A stretch of 64,000 nucleotides of DNA from Fibrisoma montanum. Lineage in GTDB: Bacteria > Bacteroidota > Bacteroidia > Cytophagales > Spirosomataceae. The notes beneath the pieces were generated by a model. That model saw only the letters and a program-made list of their open reading frames with translations. It was not told the DNA's origin and ran no database searches. Within the stretch, counting starts at the first letter, position 1. Every line of letters starts with the position of its first letter. Location of the stretch: positions 62,001-126,000 of the forward strand of contig NZ_QXED01000010.1 of NCBI RefSeq assembly GCF_003583365.1, given 5' to 3'. Shown here in pieces: positions 1 through 8,030 of the stretch. A program made the translations under genes and the position numbers.

Positions 1-852
1 TCCTGAGCCTGGTTCAGAGCTATTCTGGGTCACAACAACCCCGGCAGCTCTGCCCTGTAAAATTTGCTCCGTAGTGGCAATCGGGACCGATTCGATATCT
101 TTACTGGAAATGGATGAAACTGACCCGGTCAAATCCGTCTTTTTCACCGTGCCGTACCCCACCACCACCACTTCATTCAGGGCTTTGATGTCATTTTTTA
201 AACTGACTTTTAAAACCGTTTGATTGCCTATCGTGATTTCCTGGCTTTCATAGCCAACAAAACTAAAGACCAGAACCAGCTCGGCATCGCGGTTATTCCT
301 GGTTGGAATGTTAAGCTGAAAGTTCCCCTTCTGATCCGAAGTGATTCCTCTCGATGTGCCTTTCACCACTATACTTACCCCTGGCAAGGCTTCGCCCCGC
401 TCGTCGGTAACCGTACCTGAAACGGTAATGTCTGCCGCTTCAGGAGTACTACCGGCCTGGTCTGAATTGGTATGGGGTAAAGTACCCACAGGAACCCGGT
501 TCAGAATTACTTCGTCCGTTTCGACCCGGTATTCAATTTTCAGGGGTTTAAGGAGTTCGTCCAACACCTCGCCTAAAGGTTGGTTGCTGGCATTGAGCGT
601 TACTTTTCGTTCGGCACGAATCAACGCCGAACTGTAGGTAAACCGCACATGGGTTAGCTTGCTCAATCGGGTCAGGATTGTTTTAACCGACTGCTCCTTC
701 ACTTGCAGCGTGACCCGACGGGTCAGCAGCTCCTGCGCGTGGACGTTGCGGGCCAGAGTAAGACCCGAACAAAGCAAGGCGAGCAGCAACTGACAGACGG
801 TGATTCTCATAATTCGGTACAGCAGCCTGTGCGAATGTGGTAAAAATTGCAT
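1..852 (-). CDS. SusC/RagA-type TonB-linked outer membrane receptor, N-terminal part (cut by window edge)
   Basis: The reading frame is open from a start at 852 (or the in-frame ATG at 810) to base 1, so only about 284 N-terminal residues are present. A signal peptide (MRITVCQLLLALLCSG) ends near VHAQ. An STN (secretin/TonB N-terminal) domain follows, with VTLQVKEQSVKTILTRL. Next comes a carboxypeptidase-regulatory-like domain (VSGTVTDERGEALPGVSIVV), then the start of the TonB plug with the NEVVVVGYG motif typical of SusC proteins. The family imports glycans or other large nutrients across the outer membrane with TonB energy. The STN domain fits signalling to the FecR and ECF sigma genes just upstream on the same strand. 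The substrate cannot be told because the barrel lies outside the window. Confidence 0.92.
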   Translation of the reverse strand, partial: MQFLPHSHRLLYRIMRITVCQLLLALLCSGLTLARNVHAQELLTRRVTLQVKEQSVKTILTRLSKLTHVRFTYSSALIRAERKVTLNASNQPLGEVLDELLKPLKIEYRVETDEVILNRVPVGTLPHTNSDQAGSTPEAADITVSGTVTDERGEALPGVSIVVKGTSRGITSDQKGNFQLNIPTRNNRDAELVLVFSFVGYESQEITIGNQTVLKVSLKNDIKALNEVVVVGYGTVKKTDLTGSVSSISSKDIESVPIATTEQILQGRAAGVVVTQNSSEPGSG

Positions 853-1021
853 AGATTTACTTGTTTTTGTCTGGTTTAGAAAGGGCAAAAATTCCCGGCA
901 CCTCAGAAATGAGGCAGTTTAGCCACGAGCCGGGATGCGTATCAGGCCGGTAATGCTGGAACCATTACCGGCTTTTCCATGCGTAAAACAATGGTCGGAT
1001 TAGATCATAGGCAGCGGGGGG

Positions 1022-2152
1022 TTAAGGGGTGCAACCGGTACTGGTGATAATAAGTTGACCATCCACCGTCTCGTAGGTAGCTCCGATGGCCCGGCAGATT
1101 CGATCAAGGCGCTTGTAAAGTCCTTCGTTGCTGGATAGTGTGGTGGTAATCAAGCAATGACTCAGCGTTGTGGCATCGAAAATAATGTCCAGGCCATACT
1201 GACTTTCCAGGGCTTTAAACACATCCGCAACCGGCCGGTCGTCAAAAACCAGCTCCTGGTTCAGGGGCGTAGAAGGCAGAGGCAATGGCTCTTCAATCAG
1301 GTCTTTGGCTAACTGCTCGTTCCAACGGTGAAAGGTAGCCCGCTGATTTGGCGTCAGCAGAACTCCGGCCACCTGGGCCGCAGCCTGCTGCTGCTGGCGG
1401 TCAAAATCCCGGCGTGAAAAGACGGATACCCGGCCCGTACGCACGACTACGCTTACCGTCTTGTCCTGCTCAAAAGCCCGCACCCGGAAACTGGTTCCTA
1501 CGACTTTGGTAACTGTCTCGCCCGCATAGACCAGAAAAGGGCGGCCCGGATTCTTGGTAACCTGAAAGAAAGCATCGCCACTCAAGCTGACCTCCCGCCG
1601 ATCGGAAGCGAACGACTCGGGATAGCTGATTCGGCTGTTGGGTTGTAGTTCTACGGTGCTGCCATCGGTCAGTTTAATCAGGATGACCTCGGTTGTGTTG
1701 TTGGTCTGCTCACGTAGTGATTCACCCTTGGTCGCTATCAGCGCTGAACCGGTCCCGGTTGGCCGGACCGATCCGGGGCGGTTTGCGAACCACCAGCCAA
1801 TGCCCAACGCCAGCACGATGCCAGCCGCAGCAGCCCATCGACCCCACAATGAATGGACGCGGACCACCCGGCCCACCGGCGATGGCGGATAAGCTTCCTG
1901 ATCAACTTTTTTCTGGAGGGCCTGCCAGATCGCGTCTAACTGATCTGGATCAGCCGCTGATTGCTCCGGGGTGGTCGCCTGATTGAGCTGGCGCACCAGT
2001 TGGATTGCCCGCACCACGGTAGCGGCTTGCTGGGGATGCTGTTGCAGCACGTTTACCCAGAACTGATCGGAGTCCTGATCGGGTTGGAGCACCCACTGCC
2101 GGAAAAAAGAATCAGCTGCCAGGTCTTCTACCGTATAGTTGTCGTAATTCAT
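1022..2152 (-). CDS. FecR-family anti-sigma factor
   Basis: FecR-type inner-membrane anti-sigma regulator. The N-terminal cytoplasmic part of about 110 residues is followed by one membrane segment (WAAAAGIVLALGIGWWF) and a periplasmic FecR domain with DGSTVELQPNSRISYPE, VSLSGDAFFQVTKN and VVGTSFRVRAF. The C-terminal DUF4974-like region (FDDRPVADVFKALESQYGLDI) resembles an STN fold. I chose the ATG at 2152 (MNYDNYTVEDL). A longer frame begins at 2188, but its first 12 residues do not look family-like. The gene lies between the ECF sigma gene and the STN-type SusC gene, the usual order for cell-surface signalling cassettes in Bacteroidota. It probably holds the sigma factor inactive until the receptor signals. 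Confidence 0.93.
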   Translation of the reverse strand: MNYDNYTVEDLAADSFFRQWVLQPDQDSDQFWVNVLQQHPQQAATVVRAIQLVRQLNQATTPEQSAADPDQLDAIWQALQKKVDQEAYPPSPVGRVVRVHSLWGRWAAAAGIVLALGIGWWFANRPGSVRPTGTGSALIATKGESLREQTNNTTEVILIKLTDGSTVELQPNSRISYPESFASDRREVSLSGDAFFQVTKNPGRPFLVYAGETVTKVVGTSFRVRAFEQDKTVSVVVRTGRVSVFSRRDFDRQQQQAAAQVAGVLLTPNQRATFHRWNEQLAKDLIEEPLPLPSTPLNQELVFDDRPVADVFKALESQYGLDIIFDATTLSHCLITTTLSSNEGLYKRLDRICRAIGATYETVDGQLIITSTGCTP

Positions 2153-2266
2153 TCTTGCTGGTATCTCACCGACAAGAGGGCACAACAACCGGTTTTAACT
2201 CATTTAACTCTAGAAATATTTATTTTTTTGGTTTAGTGTAAGTCAAGAACAACCTGAAAGCGACAG

Positions 2267-2881
2267 TCACCATTGTCTTGAGAGATTGATCAGCATCCAG
2301 CCAACCGTCCACAATGTCCCATTGAGTAGCTGACGCAAGGCTAAAATAGCCCGGCTGATGTGATTAGTAACCGATTGCGGGTTTATTCCCATAACCTGAG
2401 CTACTTCTTCATTACTAAACTGGTGATAATAGGCCAGCACAAGTGCTTCCTGCTGGCGGGGTGGAAGCGATTCAATGGCCCGACGTAACAGCACCTGTTG
2501 ATGCTGCTGGGTATCTAATTCGGTCAGTAAAGTCTCCAGGGAAGGCGAATTTATCCGGCCGTCAACGTCCGTCAGGTCACCGGCCTGGTACAACGGATCG
2601 GTAGTTCGGGTTAAGTGGCCCACTAGCCGATTACGCAATATTCGAAACAGGTAAAAGCGAATGGTATTCGGTGTCGTTAGCGTCGCCCGACGTTTCCAGA
2701 TTTCCAGAAAGACATCCTGTACAGCGTCGGCGACCAGTTCCACATCGCTGCTTATCCGTTTGCCGTAGTTCATTAGTGGCTCGGCGTGAGCCCGGTATAT
2801 CTGCTCAAATGCGCGAACGTCACCCTCCCGAAAGGCGTTCCAAAGAGCGATGTCCGTGGCAAATTGCGTAGAGTCGGGCAT
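2267..2881 (-). CDS. RNA polymerase ECF sigma factor (sigma-70 family)
   Basis: A 204-residue ECF sigma factor. Region 2 is visible as DVRAFEQIYRAHAEPLMNYG through VELVADAVQDVFLEIWKRR. Region 4 is visible as ESLPPRQQEALVLAYYHQ, then the helix-turn-helix FSNEEVAQVMGINPQSVTNH. Length and layout are those of Bacteroidota ECF factors paired with FecR. It is transcribed first, followed by FecR after about 115 bases and then SusC. It probably directs transcription of the downstream receptor genes. A short inverted repeat sits directly in front of the start codon. Confidence 0.93.
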   Translation of the reverse strand: MPDSTQFATDIALWNAFREGDVRAFEQIYRAHAEPLMNYGKRISSDVELVADAVQDVFLEIWKRRATLTTPNTIRFYLFRILRNRLVGHLTRTTDPLYQAGDLTDVDGRINSPSLETLLTELDTQQHQQVLLRRAIESLPPRQQEALVLAYYHQFSNEEVAQVMGINPQSVTNHISRAILALRQLLNGTLWTVGWMLINLSRQW

Positions 2882-2888
2882 TCAGGAA

Positions 2889-2906
2889 TATAGTAAGTCT
2901 ACTATA
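2889..2906. promoter_or_regulatory. Inverted repeat just upstream of the ECF sigma gene
   Basis: TATAGTA, 4-base spacer, TACTATA: a perfect inverted repeat beginning 8 bases before the sigma start codon at 2881. It could be a repressor site or a short leader hairpin. The same half-site letters occur in the palindrome between the HxlR and NmrA genes (45679-45692). No protein can be assigned from sequence alone. Confidence 0.4.
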
Positions 2907-3137
2907 GAATATAGCACGAAAGTATAATTTTTTTGAATGATTATAAGGCTGAAAATATAATCAGGGTGAGCAAAAAAACTGCTCGAACTCTCAAACTACA
3001 CATCTTAAGTTGACCTTGTTATTCAATGGTGGCTGCCCAACTAGGTGAATAATTGCCTGATTTAACTAAGCAGATCTCGCTAATTGTGGCCAGCATAACA
3101 GTTCAGCCCGGGAAGAGGCTAGTGAGAGTCTGTGGCA

Positions 3138-3535
3138 GAGCAATGATCGGTATCTGACCAGGTTTGCATTTACTGCGAGGCCAAGTGGAAGATGCCCCGT
3201 ATTTTCTGGGGAATGGATGTTAAGTAAATATCATTCCACCGCTTGGGAGAGTCGATGTTTCCTTCCCGGTCTTTTTTGCATGGGTCACTGTGAGGACCCG
3301 TTACGAAGCTGCTGTGAAAAGCTAAGGCAGGCTGATCGTAACTCAGTTAAAGCTTCGAAAAAGCGGCCTCTTGCCTGACAAGCCCTTCGATAGCAGCCAA
3401 CTACTCCATTGTGCTAACTTCCGACAACTTCTACGAGCGGGCGGCAAGGGGCGAAATTGAACTGGCGAACGGCGAGATCGCCACTTTGTGCCGGATGGAG
3501 TAGGGCTAAACACCGGCCGGCACATTGTGGCCGAT
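3138..3535 (+). pseudogene. Decayed fragment of a flavin-containing monooxygenase gene
   Basis: This stretch aligns base by base with the middle of the intact monooxygenase gene at about 13347-13762, which starts at 12764. Shared runs include the codons for EAKWKMPRI, the segment for DNFYERAARGEIELANGEI, and the terminal ccggccggcacattgtggcc. Similarity is clear from 3161 and possible from 3138; it stops abruptly after base 3535. The copy carries an in-frame TAA where the intact gene reads Tyr in NVKYLLL, a deletion of about 18 bases near 3272, and several 1-base indels, so it cannot encode a protein. Neither end of the intact gene is present. It lies beside a broken integrase and a broken transposase, which suggests debris from a rearrangement. 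Confidence 0.85.
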
Positions 3536-3612
3536 ATAGCTAATATTTGATGGGTATATTACATTGCTATTGGAAGGGAATGGAGAACAGGTGAAATGGC
3601 ATGAAGGTAGGA

Positions 3613-4616
3613 TTACAAGCCTAACTTCAAAGCCGCATTGTGTTTGACGACCTGCTGGACACGGGTGTAGCGGTCAATCATGGTGAGTGTACGGTGCTTG
3701 GTCTGCTGCATGATCTGAGAGTCATCAGCCCCGTTAATCTTGGCAATGGTGACAAACGAGGCCCGCAGCGAGTGGGCTGAGTAGTCGTCTCCCAGATACT
3801 GCTTCACCGTTCGGGCCACCTGCTTGTCAGACAGCTGGTCGGTGGTGATTCGTTCGCCTTTGCGGATCCGCACAAATAGGGGTCCAGTGGTCCTGTCCAG
3901 CAAGCCCATATAATTCTGTAGGGCACGCAGGGGACAGGTGTCGGGGCTGAAGAATAAGGCCTTTGCTCAATCTTACCGTACTAGTTGGTTTTGCTGCCCC
4001 GGTAGCTCAGAATCGCTCTCTGACGGATGAACTGCACCCCGTCGATGTCGATGGCCACGAGTTCAGAACGCCGGAAGGCGCCGGCGAAACCCACCAGGAG
4101 CAAGGCCCGATTGCGCATACCGGAGGGCGTGGGCGGAATGGGCCTTACCTGGTCTTTGTATTCGTGAATGTCAAAAGCGGGTGCCTGGGTGGCTTTGATA
4201 CCGATGCTGCGTTTGATGCCTTCCAGGACGACCCGCACATTTTCGTCAGCGGATGGGTCGGGGTGTTTGTGCAGGCGGTGCCATTTGCGAATAGCAGCCA
4301 GCCGCCGGCTGATGGTGGTCCACTTATGGCTAGTGACCTGGTCGGACAGATAGGTGGCCGGCGTGGCCGAGCTAATGGGTAAGTCATCGATACCTTGCTG
4401 ACCCAACCAGTTTCGCAACTGCTTGATGTCGGCCGTATAAGCGATGCGGGTATTGACCGCCCCTTCGATGCCTTTGCGAAAGTAGTTGGCCGTCTGTTGA
4501 GTAAGCTGTTCCGTCGAAGGGACCACGACTGAGGTGGCTTGACGAGTATTGATGCGAAGGGCAGACGAGGTTTTCATGGAAAGCAGGCGGATTGGCCGGG
4601 CAAGATATTGATCCAT
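3613..4616 (-). pseudogene. Tyrosine recombinase/phage-type integrase, broken by stop and frameshift
   Basis: Two minus-strand frames (3981-4616 and 3613-3909) are the two parts of one tyrosine recombinase. The first carries the SAM-like core-binding domain (NTRIAYTADIKQLRNWL) and the first catalytic Arg in GAFRRSELVAI. The second carries HSLRASF (His-x-x-Arg), KHRT, and the nucleophile in MIDRYTRVQ. Between them an in-frame TAG at 3981-3983 stands where Gln is expected after SKTN. A one-base loss near the Lys-Ala-Leu segment (about 3957-3962) shifts the frame before LFFSPDTCPLRALQ. All catalytic residues can be found, but no single frame joins them. It probably once integrated a mobile element here. 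Recombination activity would need both lesions to be bypassed. Confidence 0.85.
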
Positions 4617-4620
4617 TAGT

Positions 4621-5414
4621 AGGTTTATAAAGACCGATATTGCAACTCTCTCACCGGCTGATTACGAACTGCTTCGACGGCGCTGTGGCGCCCTCAAAGA
4701 CCAAAACTGGTCCCAGGTCAAGATTGCTCAAGCCCTGGGGCTCACTGAAGGCTGGGTTAGCCAGACCCTCAAAAAATATCGCCCAGACGGTCTTCAGGCC
4801 CTCACCTGGAAAAAATTGGCTGGGCCATCCTGTCGACTAAGTCAGGAGCAATTGACCCAACTGGTTGTCGAGTTGAACAAAGGCCCTGTGCTCGTCTATA
4901 TCGATGAATCGGCCTGCTACCTGTTACCGTTGCTGAGCCAGATGTGGTCCCCTAAAGGGCAAACGCTTATGCTCTTAGAACAGGCCGGGCGTAGCCACCT
5001 CAGCTTGATTGATGCTATTGCGCCCACTGGTCGGCTTTATGTAAGTGGGCAGGATCAAGCCTTTTGCAGTGAGGACGTGCTGAACTTTTGGGCCTATTTG
5101 TGTCGCCGGTATCGGAAACGGAACCTACTGGTGATTTGGAACGGGGCAGCCATTCATCGTAGTCAGGCAGTCAAAGATTGGTAAAAGAAACGGCCCGGTC
5201 GGGTTCATCTGGAATGCTTACCGGCCTACAGTCCTGAACTTAACCGGTCGAGTTGCTCTGGCGTCAGCTGAAGCGGAACTTAGCTAACCAAGTATTCTGC
5301 AATTTGACGCAGTTGACCGAGGCCATTATCATGCATTTAGCTGCACTCCAGGCCTGTCCCAAGTTGATTACTACTTTCTTTCGAAAGAAAGAGGTTGCCT
5401 TCTTTACAGGCTAA
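4621..5414 (+). pseudogene. IS630-type transposase, degenerate
   Basis: One frame reads from about 4627 as a helix-turn-helix region (NWSQVKIAQALGLTEGWVSQ), then the DDE-type core with VLVYIDESACYLLPLLSQMW. It continues to VIWNGAAIHRSQAVKDW and meets TAA at 5182-5184. The sequence continues beyond the stop as RPGRVHLECLPAYSPELN. It then needs a frameshift near 5243 to give VELLWRQLKRNLANQ and a C-terminal end at 5414. No convincing ATG is present at the 5' end. The second catalytic Asp, normally in an IWDG motif, is Asn here. Together these show an inactive IS630-family remnant. I could not identify terminal inverted repeats. Confidence 0.8.
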
Positions 5415-5465
5415 TTCACGTATCAATAGCAAGTGTTTCAATTGTTTTTATTGACACGCGAATCA

Positions 5466-6104
5466 TCAGGCCAAGCCATGTTCGACAGCGAACTTCACCA
5501 GATCGGCGGGTTTGTTGATGCCCAGCTTCAGGTTGATATTATTACGGTGGGTTTTTACCGTAGCGACGCTCAGAAACAGTTTATCGGCAATTTCTTCGTT
5601 GGTAAAGCTTTGCCCAATCAAGCTAATGATTTCGATTTCGCGTTTGGTTAACTGAAATTGTTTCTGAAACGAATCGTCGGCGTGCTGGTTGGGCGTTGTG
5701 CTTTTGGTCAGTTTGGGATCGTAGTAGCGCTTTCCGGCCAGCACCGTGTCGATCGCGTTCAGTACCTCATCCACGCCGGAGTTTTTCAGGATGTAACCCG
5801 GAACGCCCAGTCGATGGCAGTCGTCGACAAACTTACGGTCGCTGTACATGGTAAGCATAATCACGCGTACGTTCGGATAACTACTGAGCAGCTTACCGGC
5901 CACATCCAGTCCATTAAGGTGGGGCATGTTGATGTCCAGCAGCACCAGGTCGGGCTGAAGCCGGTGAACGGCATCTAAGACGTCTTTACCGCTGAACACT
6001 TGCCCGACAATTTGCAGATTGTCTTCGGCCGAAAGCATCATCTTCATACCATCGTTGAACAACTGATGGTCGTCGGCGATCAGGATTTTAATGAAGGTTT
6101 CCAT
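5466..6104 (-). CDS. NarL/LuxR-family response regulator
   Basis: The receiver domain begins IKILIADDHQLFNDGM; the phospho-acceptor is Asp57 in LVLLDINMP, and the conserved Lys lies in YILKNSG. The C-terminal LuxR-type helix-turn-helix reads LTKREIEIISLIGQSFTNEE and ATVKTHRNNI. I chose the ATG at 6104 (METFIKILI). A longer frame to 6203 adds 33 residues that are read-through of the upstream kinase gene in another frame. The start overlaps the 3' end of the preceding kinase gene by 17 bases, so the two are probably translationally coupled. It is the only response regulator in this operon and the likely target of the three kinase-like proteins before it. Confidence 0.95.
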   Translation of the reverse strand: METFIKILIADDHQLFNDGMKMMLSAEDNLQIVGQVFSGKDVLDAVHRLQPDLVLLDINMPHLNGLDVAGKLLSSYPNVRVIMLTMYSDRKFVDDCHRLGVPGYILKNSGVDEVLNAIDTVLAGKRYYDPKLTKSTTPNQHADDSFQKQFQLTKREIEIISLIGQSFTNEEIADKLFLSVATVKTHRNNINLKLGINKPADLVKFAVEHGLA

Positions 6105-7962
6105 GTGGGCGAACGATTTGGTAAGGTATTTCAATAAAGACGGTAGCGCTTTCGAGGCCAATATCTGTGTCGATTTTGCCGTTGATGAAGGCCACTTTAG
6201 CATGTAGATTATTATACTGCGGAGCGTACTGACCGTCGTTTTCTGCCATCAGTTGTAAGCTATCGGTTCCAAAAATTAATTGCAATGTAGCTTGGGTGGC
6301 TCCGGCGCTTTTAACAATACCATTGATTAGCTCGACGGCGATCCGGAAAACCTGAACCTCCGTGCTGGCATCCAGACGCCGTTCTGTACCGGCCACGATG
6401 TATTCAAACCGAATGTCGGTACTGGCCGATACTTTGTCGATTGTTTCCGCCAGCGACCTGGCCAAACCCAGTTCCGCAAAGTTTTTCGGCATCAGATTAT
6501 GCGACACCGTACGGAGGTTTTCCACGGCTCGATCCAGTAGCTGACGGGCGTCGGTCAGCAGCGGAAACCGTTCGCGTACTTCGGGCTTCCTGATCACATT
6601 TGATACGTAGCTGATGGCCGTAGAAAGGATAGCGCCGACATCGTCGTAGAGGTCTTCTGCGATCCGGTTCCGCTCAATTTCGAGGGCTTCAATAATCCGT
6701 TCCGACTGCGCTTGCTCCTGCTGGTGGAGTGTCGTTAGGAGCTGTTCGTTCTGCCGCCGGTAGGTCTGAAACCAGAAAAAGAGAATGCCCGATGAGAGAA
6801 TGAGCAGGTCAAACAGAAAATTAATGACAACGACTACGTAACTGTCAATCTGAAACAGCGGCTCTCGGCCCTGGGTAAAGGCAAGATTAATGAGAAAAAC
6901 CAGTAGATAGCCAACCAGTTGGACTGCAAAGGTGAAGGTATAAAACAACACTACCGTTTCGCGCCGGCGAATCCGTTCAGAGATTGACCAGAAAGCGAGC
7001 AGGATGCTCATAACGGTGAACACCAGTGTTGCATTGAACGTCCATTGGAAGTGACTTTGCGGGAATACGTCCCCTACCCGCAGCAGGATGTTAAGCCCGA
7101 GCAAAGCAATTAAGCCGTATTTAAACACCTGCACCACCCAGAACGCGCGGCTCTGACCGGGTTGCTGACCAATAAAGTGCTGCATGAACTGCAATTGACT
7201 GAGCATAATCAGCCAGCCCGACAGCAGTTGCGGATCAAGCCGGTTGAAGGCGGGCGCATCGGACCATAGATATTGAAACCCTAGTCCCGATTGGGCTGAG
7301 ATATGGAAACTAATGGCAAGTATCAGGCAGATGAACCAGCCGTAAACGGCCTGGCGCGTAGCCGCAAACGCCACTACGTTGATCAGCAAAATCAGGACGG
7401 TGAAGCCGGTCAGCAACCCCCACAAAAGGTACGAACGTCGGTCTTTTTGGTCAAACGTACCGGCGTCCCATAAACGAACCCGCAGGCCCAGTACCTCGTA
7501 CCGCTTGGCCGCCATAATAAGCACGTCCGTCGGCGATTTACCATCCAGTTCGACCGGAAACACCCAGTTATAGTTGGGAAACCTCCTTGACTCAAATCTC
7601 AGAGCGTCGCCCGTCTGAACCTGGCGGACGAGCCGCCCACCCGTCAACTGGTAAAACCAGACGATATTGATGCGTGGATTGTCCACTTCGACAAAAACGG
7701 TTTGGGGCCTTCGACTCCTCAGGCGAATACGCAGCCAGTGGTGCGAAGCCGTATACCCCACGTTAAGCAGACTGCCGGGTAGGACCCTGAACGGGTAGTT
7801 TGTTACCTGCCGGATAGAGAGCCGGGCCGTACTGTCTTCATAATGCGCCACGAAACCATCCAGCGAATGGCTTACACCCGGCTTCACGTGGTACGTTGGC
7901 TGGCCGCGAACCGAACAAACGGCCAGAACGAGTAGCACGACTATGGTAATGGCAGTTCGCAA
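6088..7962 (-). CDS. 7TMR-DISM histidine-kinase-like protein 1, probable pseudokinase
   Basis: A 624-residue sensor with a signal peptide (VVLLVLAVCSVRG), a periplasmic 7TMR-DISM extracellular domain, and seven membrane segments from about residue 180 to 385. A coiled linker and a HisKA_3/HATPase-like region follow. In the dimerisation helix the motif reads RIAEDLYDDVGA: the phospho-acceptor His is Tyr439 (codon TAC at 6648-6646). The ATP-binding part is also damaged. The N-box reads ELINGIVKS with Gly for the key Asn, the G1 box reads AENDGQY instead of DNGxG, and no glycine-rich lid is visible. It shares the GLGFQYLW motif in the membrane region with its two paralogues. It probably acts as a sensory or scaffold partner rather than as an enzyme. 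It is the last kinase gene in the operon, directly before the response regulator. Confidence 0.93.
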   Translation of the reverse strand: MRTAITIVVLLVLAVCSVRGQPTYHVKPGVSHSLDGFVAHYEDSTARLSIRQVTNYPFRVLPGSLLNVGYTASHHWLRIRLRSRRPQTVFVEVDNPRINIVWFYQLTGGRLVRQVQTGDALRFESRRFPNYNWVFPVELDGKSPTDVLIMAAKRYEVLGLRVRLWDAGTFDQKDRRSYLLWGLLTGFTVLILLINVVAFAATRQAVYGWFICLILAISFHISAQSGLGFQYLWSDAPAFNRLDPQLLSGWLIMLSQLQFMQHFIGQQPGQSRAFWVVQVFKYGLIALLGLNILLRVGDVFPQSHFQWTFNATLVFTVMSILLAFWSISERIRRRETVVLFYTFTFAVQLVGYLLVFLINLAFTQGREPLFQIDSYVVVVINFLFDLLILSSGILFFWFQTYRRQNEQLLTTLHQQEQAQSERIIEALEIERNRIAEDLYDDVGAILSTAISYVSNVIRKPEVRERFPLLTDARQLLDRAVENLRTVSHNLMPKNFAELGLARSLAETIDKVSASTDIRFEYIVAGTERRLDASTEVQVFRIAVELINGIVKSAGATQATLQLIFGTDSLQLMAENDGQYAPQYNNLHAKVAFINGKIDTDIGLESATVFIEIPYQIVRPHGNLH

Positions 7963-8030
7963 CGGTTGCTGAATTTGATAGACTCTTTGATATTACTCAA
8001 AAGTAGACGAGCGGGCCGGTGCCTAAAATA

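Noticed and set aside
3343-3525. 60-residue minus-strand frame
   Set aside because: It lies wholly inside the decayed monooxygenase fragment, on the opposite strand.
4640-4840. 66-residue plus-strand frame starting with ATG
   Set aside because: It is in the wrong phase relative to the IS630 transposase; the phase starting near 4627 gives the helix-turn-helix and joins the DDE core.
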